NCBI GenBank assembly: GCA_947642745.1
Contig: CANRTU010000024.1
Coordinates: forward strand, 1 to 61,471
Length of the DNA: 61,471 nucleotides
Direction of reading: 5' to 3'
Source of the DNA: an uncultured Eubacterium sp.
GTDB taxonomy: Bacteria > Bacillota > Clostridia > Lachnospirales > Lachnospiraceae
Position numbers and translations under genes: made by a program. This document shows positions 49,509-58,807 of the stretch, one piece after another. The notes under the pieces are model-generated. The model made no database searches and was not told where the DNA came from. It saw nothing but the letters and a program-made list of their open reading frames with translations. Positions within the stretch are counted from its first letter, which is position 1. Each line of letters starts with the position of its first letter.

Positions 49509-49985
49509 ATGACGGAACAGGAATTTCAGGCGGTTTACGGGCGGCAGGCAGACCGGGTGTACAAAATCTGCTGTTTTTATCTGGGCAATCCTGTGGACGC
49601 ACAGGATGCGGTGCAGAATATTTTTATCCGTCTGCTGGAAAAAAAGACTGTATTCCGGGATGAACAGCATGAAGCCGCCTGGTTTTATACCGTGGCACGT
49701 AACCACTGCAGGGATATCCTGCGCAGCGGCTGGTATAAAAAGCGGGCAGATATAAAACTGCCGGAGATGACGCAGCCGGAAGAGTCAGAGCGCTGCGACT
49801 GGCTGGAACAGGCGCTGCGTAATCTTCCGGTGAAACAGAAAGAAGTCCTGTATCTGTATTATTATGAGGAATATTCAGTCCGGGAGATTTCCATGCTGCT
49901 TAACAGGAAGGAAAGCACTATACAGACACAGCTGGCAGCCGGACGGGAGAAATTAAAAAGATATTACGGTTCCGCCGGAGGCTGA
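49509..49985 (+). CDS. ECF-type RNA polymerase sigma factor
   Basis: The 158-residue protein has sigma region 2 (YKICCFYLGNPVDAQDAVQN, FIRLLEKK, AAWFYTVARNHCRDILRS) and region 4 (LPVKQKEVLYLYYYEEYSV, REISMLLNRKESTIQTQL). ATG 49509 follows GGAAGG. The following gene, 38 bp later, encodes a protein with a short cytoplasmic N-terminus and one transmembrane helix, as expected for its anti-sigma partner. Confidence 0.92.
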   Translation: MTEQEFQAVYGRQADRVYKICCFYLGNPVDAQDAVQNIFIRLLEKKTVFRDEQHEAAWFYTVARNHCRDILRSGWYKKRADIKLPEMTQPEESERCDWLEQALRNLPVKQKEVLYLYYYEEYSVREISMLLNRKESTIQTQLAAGREKLKRYYGSAGG

Positions 49986-50023
49986 ACGGTAAGTAAAACA
50001 GTTTATGCAGGGAGGGATCTTAT

Positions 50024-51505
50024 ATGACACACAATCCATCAGATCATAAAGAGCTGGCGAAACAAAACACTGTTTCCAGTGACCCGCCAGAGCGGATGAT
50101 AAAAAATACGATCCGGTCGTATATAGACGGCTGTCAGCTGACGGACGATACCAGACGGCAGATCTGGCAGAATATTCATCAGAAAGAGACACGCAGAGGA
50201 CGTGTACTTTTGCGCAAAGTCTTGGGAGCCGCCGCCGTTTTTGTCTGCATCCTGTTTGTGGGAGGCATGGGCGTGGATGCGGCAGGCGGTGGAAAAGTAG
50301 CGCAATCCATTCAGCGGACCATCCGTGAGATATGCGGTATGGCGCCGGAGAGTGCGGAAATTATAAAGAATATGACGCCGGAAGCGGAAGTATATGCGCC
50401 GCCCCTTCTGGAATGCGGCGATAAACGGCTTATTTTTGCCACCAGCCGGGGCATGGTCATTTATGACCGTACGAAAGAACGGGTTGCGGCAACGATTGAT
50501 CTGCAGAAAACAGACTGCCGGTATTTCCGGGCAGAAACACTTTCGACAAAAGTGATGATTGACGGTGACCGGCTGCGGATATTCAATACAAAAGACCAAA
50601 AAGTTCAGGGCGACTGTTTTGAATATGACCTGTCAGTCTTAAAGACACAGACGGATACAGTTGTAAACCTGGAACCGGCAAAGGTCCATAAAGCCCCGGA
50701 CAGACTGTCAGACCAGTGGGAAGAAACCATGGCGGGCCGTTATCTGGAATCCTTTGGCAACGTGGATGAGCGGACCATGGAGCAGTGGCAGAATGACGAA
50801 AACGGAAATATAAAATACAGCGAACTGTCAGTCGCCTGGCAGTCATCTGGGCAACGGATGTTCTCCTGTCTGCTTTTGGTAAAAGATATCTATCAGCTGT
50901 ATACATGGGAGCCGGACAGCGGGAAATCGCAGGTGACGGATTTACAGATGGAGATTCCGGAAGAAGTGGATAAAGTCCAGGAGGACAGGAACATCCTGCC
51001 ACGGTTTGTTTATACGGGAGGGGATGCGGTTATGAAAGCTGTCTGTGAGTATCTGGTAGAAACAACGTCAAAAGAAGACGGATATGGTCATTCGCAGCAG
51101 TATGTGGTTATTCCGGCGCCGCTTATCCATGAGACGGTGAGAGAAAAAGAGGAATTAAAAGTATTTGGTAATTTCTGGTCATTTTCTTATTACAGGAATG
51201 GAAATACACTGGAAAATGAAGCCGGGGGTGAAATGCCGGCATGTATACACCTGAAAAAAGAAAACGGAGACTGGCAGGTGGTACAGGTGGAACGCACAGG
51301 AGACGGCGCTTATTACCAATCGGGAATCGAAAAGTTTTGCGAAGGCTATCCAGAGATTGCCAGAAAGTTTTTTGATTCTGATACAAATGAGAAACGGCGG
51401 GAACAGATACGGAAAAAACTGGTGAAACAGTATGTGAAAGATAATGGTCTGGACATCCGGTATTACCATGATTTCGGGTGGGACCCGGTGGAGCTGTTTC
51501 ACTGA
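50024..51505 (+). CDS. Single-pass membrane protein, probable anti-sigma factor
   Basis: The 493-residue protein has an approximately 65-residue cytoplasmic N-terminus with helices (MIKNTIRSYIDGCQLTDD, RRQIWQNIHQKE). One transmembrane helix follows (VLGAAAVFVCILFVGGMGV), then about 400 extracytoplasmic residues without a recognised domain. No HxxxCxxC zinc motif is seen, so it is not a ZAS-type anti-sigma factor. The link to the sigma factor is inferred from adjacency and topology. Confidence 0.65.
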   Translation: MTHNPSDHKELAKQNTVSSDPPERMIKNTIRSYIDGCQLTDDTRRQIWQNIHQKETRRGRVLLRKVLGAAAVFVCILFVGGMGVDAAGGGKVAQSIQRTIREICGMAPESAEIIKNMTPEAEVYAPPLLECGDKRLIFATSRGMVIYDRTKERVAATIDLQKTDCRYFRAETLSTKVMIDGDRLRIFNTKDQKVQGDCFEYDLSVLKTQTDTVVNLEPAKVHKAPDRLSDQWEETMAGRYLESFGNVDERTMEQWQNDENGNIKYSELSVAWQSSGQRMFSCLLLVKDIYQLYTWEPDSGKSQVTDLQMEIPEEVDKVQEDRNILPRFVYTGGDAVMKAVCEYLVETTSKEDGYGHSQQYVVIPAPLIHETVREKEELKVFGNFWSFSYYRNGNTLENEAGGEMPACIHLKKENGDWQVVQVERTGDGAYYQSGIEKFCEGYPEIARKFFDSDTNEKRREQIRKKLVKQYVKDNGLDIRYYHDFGWDPVELFH

Positions 51506-51596
51506 TTCATTGTGATACGCAGTATTTCCGTATGAATGGAAAACTGGAAATTCAACAAAAAGGGTCATCCCGTCTGACATGACACAATTGTGAATG

Positions 51597-51735
51597 TCTG
51601 ACAGGAAAAATATACGGATTCTGCCGGAAACAGCCGGGGAAAGAAGTGCTGCTCCTGGCCGGCGTGCCTGTTTTCCGTAGACGGAACAACGGCAGGAGCA
51701 GCACGCCTTTCCCCAGTGACCGGAAGAAACGGTTA
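51597..51735. repeat. Short relative of the long palindromic repeat at 60.8 kb
   Basis: GACAGGAAAAATATACGGAT and CTGCCGGAAACAGCCGGGGA are nearly identical to 61161-61205. ACGGAACAACGGCAGG, with AGCACGCCTTTC following, matches about 61395-61425. The middle is missing, leaving a hairpin with TGCTGCTCCTG and CAGGAGCAGCA arms. It is a shortened copy of the same element. Confidence 0.65.
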
Positions 51736-51778
51736 TCAACCGCTGCCATGATAAATAATGAAAAATAATCATGTATGA

Positions 51779-52918
51779 TCAATATACCCGTTGTTTTAAT
51801 ACATCCCTGGTCACCGGTATCATGCGCATGGTCCTGCCCCTGGGAGCGATAAAGGCAGGTTCTTCTTCACAGGTGAAGCCCTCTTCGGGCAGATAGTATT
51901 CTTTTTCTGTCAGCTCTCCGCCGGCTTCCAGCGTCTGGATGGCTCCCGCCACATAAAACGGAGCCTGCGGATTGCACTCAAAGTCAGCGTTGATGTCTCC
52001 GTCCAGCACTGCTTCCAGGCCGGCCCGGGTGGCGTCAAAGGAAATAATAATCACATCCCCGTCTTTTCCATAAGATATATCCGCTTCTTCCAGCGCCCGG
52101 CAGGCGCCAAGCGCCTCATTGTCGTTCTGGCAGATGACCACGTCGATGTCCGGATATGTTTTCAGATAATCTTCCATTACCTGTTGCCCGCCGCTCTCAG
52201 TAAAATTTCCGCTTTTCTCTGCCAGAAGTTTCCAGTTATTGTTTTGTTCCAGATATTTCCGGAAGCCCAGAGTGCGTCCCAGCTGGGCGGAAGCGCCGGG
52301 TGTACCGTTAATGGTCACTATCCGGATTTCCTCAAAGGAACGTCCCTGCCTGCGCAGATATTTCTGCAGCCACTGGCCGGCACATTCCCCTTCCAGCATA
52401 AAATCAGAACCAAACCAGGACTGATAATATCTGGAATCACAGTCGATGGTCCGGTCCATGACAAATACCGGGATTCCCACATGGTATGCTTCTTTTAATA
52501 CTTCGTTCCAGCCGGTAGTCAGTATCGGGGCGATAACAATATAATCCACCCGTTCCTGGATAAAGCTGCGCACTGCGTCCGCCTGTGCTTCGGGATTGTT
52601 ATCCGCATCCACAAAATACAGCTGGTATCCTTTTTCTTCGCTGAACACTTCCTGACAGCATCTGGTGGACGCAATGCGCCAGTCAGATTCGTGCCCTACC
52701 TGGACGACTCCGACCCGTATCAGTTTCCGGGGAATCAGTTCCATTGCGTCCTGTATGGAAAGCGGTTCTCCCGAAGCGGTGCTGCTGTATGTGCCAGAGC
52801 CGCATGCGGTGATAATACTACAACAGAAGATCAGAATGATAAGAGCCGGGACTTCCGGATGTGGCCTTAAGCGGCGCCGGGGCTGCCAGCCGGCTGTTGT
52901 TTTGCAATTGCGTTTCAT
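51779..52918 (-). CDS. Sugar-binding lipoprotein, ribose/galactose-binding family
   Basis: The 379-residue protein starts at ATG 52918. It has a basic N-region of about 22 residues, a hydrophobic helix and the lipobox ITAC with Cys39. The mature part is a type I periplasmic binding protein (VDYIVIAPILTTGWNEVLKE, GIPVFVMDRTID, ICQNDNEALGACRAL, ISFDATRAGLEAVLDG). The D in DNDEALG-like and DRT positions fits sugar ligands. No permease or ATPase is adjacent. It may feed a transporter elsewhere or act in sensing. Confidence 0.88.
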   Translation of the reverse strand: MKRNCKTTAGWQPRRRLRPHPEVPALIILIFCCSIITACGSGTYSSTASGEPLSIQDAMELIPRKLIRVGVVQVGHESDWRIASTRCCQEVFSEEKGYQLYFVDADNNPEAQADAVRSFIQERVDYIVIAPILTTGWNEVLKEAYHVGIPVFVMDRTIDCDSRYYQSWFGSDFMLEGECAGQWLQKYLRRQGRSFEEIRIVTINGTPGASAQLGRTLGFRKYLEQNNNWKLLAEKSGNFTESGGQQVMEDYLKTYPDIDVVICQNDNEALGACRALEEADISYGKDGDVIIISFDATRAGLEAVLDGDINADFECNPQAPFYVAGAIQTLEAGGELTEKEYYLPEEGFTCEEEPAFIAPRGRTMRMIPVTRDVLKQRVY

Positions 52919-52943
52919 ATGAGTTTCCTGCTCCATTCTTATT

Positions 52944-52959
52944 TGTGTCAGTGGACACA
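52944..52959. promoter_or_regulatory. Palindrome in the leader of the binding-protein gene
   Basis: TGTGTC-AGTG-GACACA is a perfect 6-bp inverted repeat with a 4-bp spacer, 26 bp upstream of the start codon at 52918. It may be an operator for a dimeric regulator. Confidence 0.35.
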
Positions 52960-53130
52960 CGAAAATCGTGTACATCATAACATACCGCCAGCCGCCTTTC
53001 AATCATATTTTCATGCCGGAGCGTGTCTGGAAAATACATACCGGCAGATGGCATTTCCTGAATTGTTAAGAGTTAATTTATCATTCTTTTAGTATTCTGA
53101 CACACTTCAGACACATTTAACGGATATACT

Positions 53131-53280
53131 CTCTATATCAAATGAAGTTGATGGCAGATACAAGGTGCGCACCTGGTCGTCAGCTTCGACTAAAAATTAT
53201 TCCTTTTATTATAGATGAACAGTTTCATAACAAACTCCTCGGAAAAATACCGGAAACGAAAGTTTCCGGTATTTTTCATT
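53131..53280 (+). ncRNA. Candidate small RNA with CUCCUC motif and perfect terminator
   Basis: Between two divergent genes, a possible -10 TATACT (53125-53130) is followed by a 10-bp stem (GAAGTTGATG at 53144 with CGTCAGCTTC at 53178, two G-U pairs) capped by AGGT-gcgc-ACCT. An unpaired AACUCCUCGG (CUCCUC at 53235-53240) comes next. Then a terminator with a 14-bp perfect stem (53244-53275), a GAAA loop and TTTTT. CUCCUC is complementary to Shine-Dalgarno sequences, as in many regulatory RNAs. No ORF is present. The -35 is weak. Confidence 0.45.
53244..53276 (+). terminator. Strong intrinsic terminator with GAAA tetraloop
   Basis: AAAATACCGGAAAC and GTTTCCGGTATTTT form 14 perfect pairs around GAAA, followed by T residues. 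It lies upstream of a plus-strand gene and downstream of no known plus-strand gene, which is why I suspect a small RNA. It is near-symmetric and could also serve the minus strand. Confidence 0.8.
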
Positions 53281-53508
53281 TTAATTAGGAAGTTCGCCCG
53301 GCGGCGGAGAGAAAATGCTGCCAGAGGCAGCCCGCCGCAGGCGGAGTATCTGGCTTTACCGGATTTAACGGGACGGACGTCTGGAAAAAGCCAGTCTGCC
53401 TGAATTACAAATTCAATTGAAAAAGTAGTATACACTGCCTGAAAAGTGAGGTATAATACATCTAAGTATAATTAAAGAGAACAATATTTTTACGGGGAGG
53501 GGAATTAG

Positions 53509-53928
53509 ATGGATATTGGAGCAAAATTATTTGACCATCAGTCAGGCTATTGTGCGTGGTGCCACCGCCCGCTAAAAGAAGATTCCGAGTCAGATCTGTG
53601 CCCTGGCTGCCAGGAAAGTATGAAATTCCGGGAAGTACGGGAATATGTCAGAAAACATAACGTCAATGAATTTCAGCTGGCGGAGACATTTGGAATTCCG
53701 CTCCGGCAGGTAAAACAATGGATACGGGAAGGCAGACTGGAATACAAAGAAGATTCGTTACAGCGGCTCACCGCACTTCATTGCCAGAATTGTGGTAAAG
53801 AGATTAAGTTTGGAAATCTTTGTCCGGAGTGTACCCGTGCATCGTATGGTATACAGGGTGGGTTTGAGACTTTTAAAAGAAATGATGCAGATGAACAGAT
53901 GCGTTTTTATGATAAAAAAAGAAAATAA
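53509..53928 (+). CDS. YvyF-like zinc-ribbon / HTH protein
   Basis: The 139-residue protein has an N-terminal zinc ribbon (CAWCHRPL then CPGCQES), a MerR-like helix-turn-helix (FQLAETFGIPLRQVKQWIREGRL) and a second ribbon (CQNCGKEI, LCPECT). This arrangement resembles the YvyF/TIGR03826 family linked to flagellar operons in Bacillus, but no flagellar gene is near. A regulatory or RNA/DNA-binding role is likely. It precedes pyrG by about 57 bp. Confidence 0.7.
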   Translation: MDIGAKLFDHQSGYCAWCHRPLKEDSESDLCPGCQESMKFREVREYVRKHNVNEFQLAETFGIPLRQVKQWIREGRLEYKEDSLQRLTALHCQNCGKEIKFGNLCPECTRASYGIQGGFETFKRNDADEQMRFYDKKRK

Positions 53929-53985
53929 TTATCAGAAAATAATTATAAATTATCAGATTAAATATTTAAACGGAGGAGGAAAACT

Positions 53986-55632
53986 ATGCCTGCAAAATAT
54001 GTCTTCGTCACTGGCGGAGTTGTATCAGGACTTGGAAAGGGGATTACAGCGGCATCTCTTGGAAGGCTGTTAAAAGCCCGGGGCTATAAAGTGACTATGC
54101 AGAAATTTGATCCGTATATTAATATAGATCCGGGTACAATGAATCCGATCCAGCATGGAGAAGTGTTTGTCACAGACGACGGAGCTGAGACAGATCTGGA
54201 TCTGGGTCATTACGAGCGGTTTATTGATGAAAGCCTTACGAAAAATTCTAATGTAACAACTGGTAAAATTTACTGGTCTGTATTACAAAAAGAACGGCGG
54301 GGTGACTATGGCGGAGGGACCGTACAGGTAATCCCCCATGTGACCAATGAGATTAAGAGCAGGTTTTACCGGAATTTCTCATCTCCGGATATGCACATTG
54401 CGATTATAGAAGTAGGCGGAACTGTGGGAGATATTGAAAGCCAGCCGTTTCTGGAATCTATCCGTCAGTTCCAGCACGAGGTGGGTCGGGAAAATGCCAT
54501 GCTCATTCATGTGACGCTGATTCCTTATCTGAAAGCTTCCGGTGAGCTCAAAACCAAACCGACCCAGGCCAGCGTCAAGGAACTGCAGGGTATGGGAATC
54601 CAGCCGGATGTTATTGTGTGCCGTTCCGAACATGCCCTGGACCAGAGCCTGAAAGATAAAATTGCGCTGTTTTGCAATGTTCCAAACAGACGGGTGCTGC
54701 AGAATCTGGACGTGGAATATTTATATGAAGCCCCGCTGGCGATGGAAAAAGAAAACCTGGCGAAAGTGGCGTGTGAATGCCTGAATCTGCCTTGTCCGGA
54801 GCCGGATCTGGATGAGTGGAACGAAATGATCGAAAACCTCAAGCATCCGGAAAAAGAAGTACAGATCGCCCTGGCAGGTAAATACACACAGCTGCATGAT
54901 GCGTATATCTCTGTGGTAGAGGCGTTAAAACACGGGGGGATTCCAAGCAGAACCACGGTAAATATCAGATGGGTGGATTCAGAGCTGCTGACTCCGGATA
55001 CAGTAGATGAACTTCTGGGCGGATGCAGCGGTATTTTAGTGCCCGGAGGATTTGGCAACCGGGGCGTGGACGGCAAAATTTATGCTGCCAGGTATGCCAG
55101 GGAGCATAAAATACCATATCTGGGGCTCTGCCTTGGAATGCAGGTGGCTATTATTGATTTTGCCCGTCATGTGTGCAATCTCCACGATGCCCATAGTATT
55201 GAGCTTGATCCAAAGACGACCCATCCGGTGATCGCACTGATGCCGGATCAGGACGAAAACGGAGATATCGGCGGTACTTTAAGGCTCGGTTCCTATCCGT
55301 GCGTACTGGATAAGTCATCCAGGGCATATGAATTGTATGGCAGCGAAACGATTCATGAAAGACACCGTCACCGTTATGAGGTTAATAACGACTATCGTGG
55401 AATTCTCTCAGAGCATGGTCTTTGTTTATCCGGTTTTTCCCCGGACAGACGGATTGTGGAGATGATAGAGATCAAAGACCATCCATGGTTTATTGCCACC
55501 CAGGCACATCCGGAACTGAAATCCAGACCAAACCGTCCGCATCCGTTATTCCGGGGATTTGTGGAAGCGGCGCTTGCGGAAAAGCAGCGTATGGGGGAAA
55601 CTGGCACAATGGACGGCAGGCAGACTATATAG
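53986..55632 (+). CDS. pyrG: CTP synthase
   Basis: The 548-residue enzyme makes CTP from UTP, glutamine and ATP. The synthase domain shows [33 protein letters not shown] and [21 protein letters not shown] sequence ([10 protein letters not shown]). The C-terminal glutaminase has the cysteine in GLCLGMQ and the HPE triad region ([10 protein letters not shown]). Start at ATG 53986 after GGAGGAGG. A strong terminator follows. Confidence 0.97.
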   Translation: MPAKYVFVTGGVVSGLGKGITAASLGRLLKARGYKVTMQKFDPYINIDPGTMNPIQHGEVFVTDDGAETDLDLGHYERFIDESLTKNSNVTTGKIYWSVLQKERRGDYGGGTVQVIPHVTNEIKSRFYRNFSSPDMHIAIIEVGGTVGDIESQPFLESIRQFQHEVGRENAMLIHVTLIPYLKASGELKTKPTQASVKELQGMGIQPDVIVCRSEHALDQSLKDKIALFCNVPNRRVLQNLDVEYLYEAPLAMEKENLAKVACECLNLPCPEPDLDEWNEMIENLKHPEKEVQIALAGKYTQLHDAYISVVEALKHGGIPSRTTVNIRWVDSELLTPDTVDELLGGCSGILVPGGFGNRGVDGKIYAARYAREHKIPYLGLCLGMQVAIIDFARHVCNLHDAHSIELDPKTTHPVIALMPDQDENGDIGGTLRLGSYPCVLDKSSRAYELYGSETIHERHRHRYEVNNDYRGILSEHGLCLSGFSPDRRIVEMIEIKDHPWFIATQAHPELKSRPNRPHPLFRGFVEAALAEKQRMGETGTMDGRQTI

Positions 55633-55656
55633 AAATAAAAAAGTATTGACAGCTGG

Positions 55657-55688
55657 TGACGTATAGGGAAAAACTATACGTCATTTTT
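55657..55688 (+). terminator. Terminator of pyrG
   Basis: TGACGTATAG and CTATACGTCA form a 10-bp perfect stem with a 7-nt loop, followed by TTTTT. Confidence 0.85.
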
Positions 55689-55849
55689 CAGGTTTGTGAA
55701 CTTTCAGCAAAGACCGGATATAGCCGGAAATTGCCTTTCATATATTATAAAAAATCAGATAAGCTAATACAGAGTGCAGTGAATTTATCAATTAGTTATA
55801 AAATTTTTATTAAATTAAGAAAATTCGCAAAAAGTTCACCAATAGAATA

Positions 55850-55878
55850 TTGCGTAATAAAACTAATCCACTTATAAT
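55850..55878 (+). promoter_or_regulatory. Promoter of ftsH
   Basis: TTGCGT (55850-55855), a 17-bp spacer and TATAAT (55873-55878), 75 bp upstream of the start codon. The gap 55690-55850 contains only AT-rich sequence. Confidence 0.6.
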
Positions 55879-55953
55879 AGAACAGGCGGAAATAATAAAT
55901 TATGGGACATAGACCGGATGAAAGACCGCAGATGTACAACAGATGGAGGAAAA

Positions 55954-58611
55954 ATGAATAATCAGTCACCCAATAATGGAAATAATAATTCCAATAACAA
56001 AAAAAATGGAAATGGTCAGATGATTCTGATCTTTCTGCTGGTAACGCTGGTTGCGCTTTTTTTTATAAGCATGTTCAGCCGGTGGCAGCAGCAGATGACC
56101 ACAAAAGAGATTTCCTATACGGAATTCCTGAAAATGGTAGAAGAAGGAAAGGTAAAAGAGGTACATGTCACATCCAACAGTTACCGGATTACGCCGGTAA
56201 AAGAGCGGGAAGAGCTTATTACAATTACTTATTATACCGGCATCGCAGGTAATGATCTGGAGCTGGTCGCCCTGTTAAAGGAGCACGGGGTGGAGTATTA
56301 TCCCTATATACCAGATGACTCCGCTACCTGGATATACAATATTTTAAGTTTTGTACTGCCAGTCCTGCTGCTCTGGGCTGTAATGGGATTTTTAATGAAA
56401 AAAATGGGTGGCAGTATGGGCATGGGCGTTGGCAAAAGCAATGCCAAGATTTATGTGGAAAAGAAAACAGGTGTTTCTTTCAAAGATGTGGCGGGACAGG
56501 ACGAAGCCAAAGAATCGCTGCAGGAAGTGGTGGATTTTCTGCACAGTCCCCAGAAGTATACGGATATAGGCGCCAAACTGCCAAAAGGAGCGTTGCTGGT
56601 AGGGCCTCCGGGAACCGGAAAGACCCTGCTGGCAAAAGCGGTTGCCGGAGAAGCGAACGTACCGTTTTTTTCGCTGGCAGGTTCGGATTTTGTGGAAATG
56701 TTTGTAGGAGTGGGTGCGTCCCGTGTGAGGGATTTGTTTAAAGAAGCCCAGAAGCAGGCGCCGTGTATTATTTTTATTGACGAGATCGACGCCATCGGTA
56801 AGAGCCGGGATACCCGCTATGGCAGCGGTAACGATGAACGGGAACAGACACTGAACCAGCTGCTGGCCGAAATGGACGGATTTGACACATCCAAGGGGCT
56901 GCTGATTCTGGCGGCTACCAACCGGCCGGAAGTGCTGGATAAGGCGCTGCTGCGCCCGGGACGTTTTGACCGGAGGATCATCGTGGATAAGCCGGATCTG
57001 AAAGGCCGGGTAGACACGCTAAAAGTGCATTCCAAGGATGTATTAATGGATGAAACTGTGGATCTGGACGCTATAGCGCTGGCTACTTCCGGAGCTGTCG
57101 GATCGGATCTGGCTAATATGATTAATGAAGCGGCCATAAACGCTGTAAAAAAAGGCAGGAAATATGTGAACCAGTCCGATTTATTTGAGTCGGTGGAAGT
57201 GGTGATTGCCGGCAAGGAGAAAAAAGACCGGATTCTTGGAAAAGAAGAGAAACGGATCGTGGCTTATCATGAAGTCGGGCATGCGCTTGTTACCGCACTG
57301 CAAAAAGACGCAGAGCCGGTACAGAAAATTACGATTGTGCCAAGGACCATGGGAGCGCTGGGCTATGTGATGCAGGTGCCGGAGGAAGAGAAATATCTCA
57401 TGTCAGAGGATGAGCTGAAGGCACGCCTGGTTACATTTATGGCCGGCCGGGCAGCGGAAGAGATCGTATTTCATTCTATTACGACAGGAGCTTCCAACGA
57501 TATCGAAAAAGCGACCCAGATAGCCCGCTCGATGGTAACCCAGTATGGCATGTCCAAAAAGTTTGGTCTGGTCAGTCTGGAATCGGTGGAGAACCGGTAT
57601 CTGGATGGCCGGCCGGTATTAAACTGTGGAGATAATACCGCAGCTGAAATAGACCAGGAAGTACAGCTGTTATTAAAAGAAAGTTATGAAACTGCCAGGA
57701 AACTGCTGGAAGAAAACCGGGAAGTACTGGATAAGATTGCGGAGTATCTGTTTCAGTATGAGACGATTACCGGCAAAGAGTTTATGCGGATATACCGTGA
57801 TATAAAAGGAATTCCGCAGCCGCCGGAGGATGAAAACGACTTTCTGAAAAAGGGTACGCCCGCAGAACATCCGCCGGTGGCGAATCTGCATAAACCGGTA
57901 CCACAGGGGGCATACGCTCAGGGTCAGTCCGGAAACCAGCCGGTCCGGGCAGGCGTACCACAGGGACAGCCAGTGCCTGCGGGTAATATGGTTCCGGCAG
58001 GACATCCGCAATACCAGCCGCCGTATGGCGGGCCGCAGGGATATCACCCGCAGCAGCCCGCAGGTAATGGGGCTCCGGCGGGAAATACTGGGGACTGGCA
58101 GCCGGATCACCCGCAGCCGTATGGAAATGGCAGGGAACATGGACAACAGTACCAGCAGCCGTATGGCTATCCGCAGGAACCGGGACAGAACCAGACGCTG
58201 TATGGTCATCCGCAGGGGCCGGGACAGGATCTGACGCCGCCCTATGGCCATATGCCGCAGCCGGGACAGAACCAGACGCCGCCCTATGGCCATATGCAGG
58301 GACACCCACCGCAGGCAGGACACCAGCCGGAGCCCGGCTGGCAGCCATGGCAGGGCAATCCGCAGCCGCCAGCACAGGATTTCCAGTCCCGTACAGCGCC
58401 ACAGACAGTAACACCTGAGGATCAGGCGCACAATCCTGTGTCATCCACAGGGTATCCACAGAACAGGGCACCGTTGTGGCAGCCGTCCGGGAACTCTGTG
58501 GAACAGATGCGGCGTCAGGAGGATACGGAAAGTACCGGAGCCGTTCCGCAGCAGCCGCTGTCAGGAGAGTTTCCGCAGGATATGACAGATAGTAAACCGG
58601 AAGAAAAATAA
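55954..58611 (+). CDS. ftsH: ATP-dependent zinc metalloprotease FtsH with long Pro/Gln/Gly-rich tail
   Basis: The 885-residue membrane-bound AAA protease degrades membrane and regulatory proteins. It has an Asn-rich N-terminus, transmembrane helices at about residues 20-38 and 125-145, and the Walker A GPPGTGKT near residue 219. [12 protein letters not shown] and the zinc motif HEVGH near residue 439 follow. The start is ATG 55954 with GGAGG. Normal proteins end near residue 620-640; here about 250 residues rich in Pro, Gln, Gly and Tyr follow. These include tandem units of about 14 residues ([28 protein letters not shown]). The tail is cytoplasmic and probably disordered. Confidence 0.96.
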   Translation: MNNQSPNNGNNNSNNKKNGNGQMILIFLLVTLVALFFISMFSRWQQQMTTKEISYTEFLKMVEEGKVKEVHVTSNSYRITPVKEREELITITYYTGIAGNDLELVALLKEHGVEYYPYIPDDSATWIYNILSFVLPVLLLWAVMGFLMKKMGGSMGMGVGKSNAKIYVEKKTGVSFKDVAGQDEAKESLQEVVDFLHSPQKYTDIGAKLPKGALLVGPPGTGKTLLAKAVAGEANVPFFSLAGSDFVEMFVGVGASRVRDLFKEAQKQAPCIIFIDEIDAIGKSRDTRYGSGNDEREQTLNQLLAEMDGFDTSKGLLILAATNRPEVLDKALLRPGRFDRRIIVDKPDLKGRVDTLKVHSKDVLMDETVDLDAIALATSGAVGSDLANMINEAAINAVKKGRKYVNQSDLFESVEVVIAGKEKKDRILGKEEKRIVAYHEVGHALVTALQKDAEPVQKITIVPRTMGALGYVMQVPEEEKYLMSEDELKARLVTFMAGRAAEEIVFHSITTGASNDIEKATQIARSMVTQYGMSKKFGLVSLESVENRYLDGRPVLNCGDNTAAEIDQEVQLLLKESYETARKLLEENREVLDKIAEYLFQYETITGKEFMRIYRDIKGIPQPPEDENDFLKKGTPAEHPPVANLHKPVPQGAYAQGQSGNQPVRAGVPQGQPVPAGNMVPAGHPQYQPPYGGPQGYHPQQPAGNGAPAGNTGDWQPDHPQPYGNGREHGQQYQQPYGYPQEPGQNQTLYGHPQGPGQDLTPPYGHMPQPGQNQTPPYGHMQGHPPQAGHQPEPGWQPWQGNPQPPAQDFQSRTAPQTVTPEDQAHNPVSSTGYPQNRAPLWQPSGNSVEQMRRQEDTESTGAVPQQPLSGEFPQDMTDSKPEEK

Positions 58612-58807
58612 CCAGAATAAAAAGTTCCGGAAAGAAAATCTTCAGAAAAAAGGTTTTCCGAAAGAAGAGTTCGGAAAAAAAGATTTTCAAAAAGAAAAGT
58701 TCAGAAAAAAATTTTTCAGAAAGAAGATTCCGGAAAGAAGATATCAGCTAAACAGAGCAAAGATAACGGAAAAGAAAAGATAACCAGAAGGAAGATAACG
58801 GGAAGAG
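58612..58807 (+). repeat. Purine-rich degenerate repeats before uvrC
   Basis: About 190 bp of repeated AGAAAAAA, TTCCGAAAGAAG and AAGAAAAGTTCAG-like units with clear similarity among them (TTCAGAAAAAA occurs twice, TCCGGAAAGAA twice). It extends to the uvrC ribosome site. It may be a slipped-strand expansion. No gene is seen. Confidence 0.5.

Noticed and set aside
57673..58690. Long minus-strand ORFs opposite the FtsH tail (252 and 302 residues)
   Set aside because: They are shadows of the low-complexity Pro/Gln/Gly-rich coding sequence on the plus strand.
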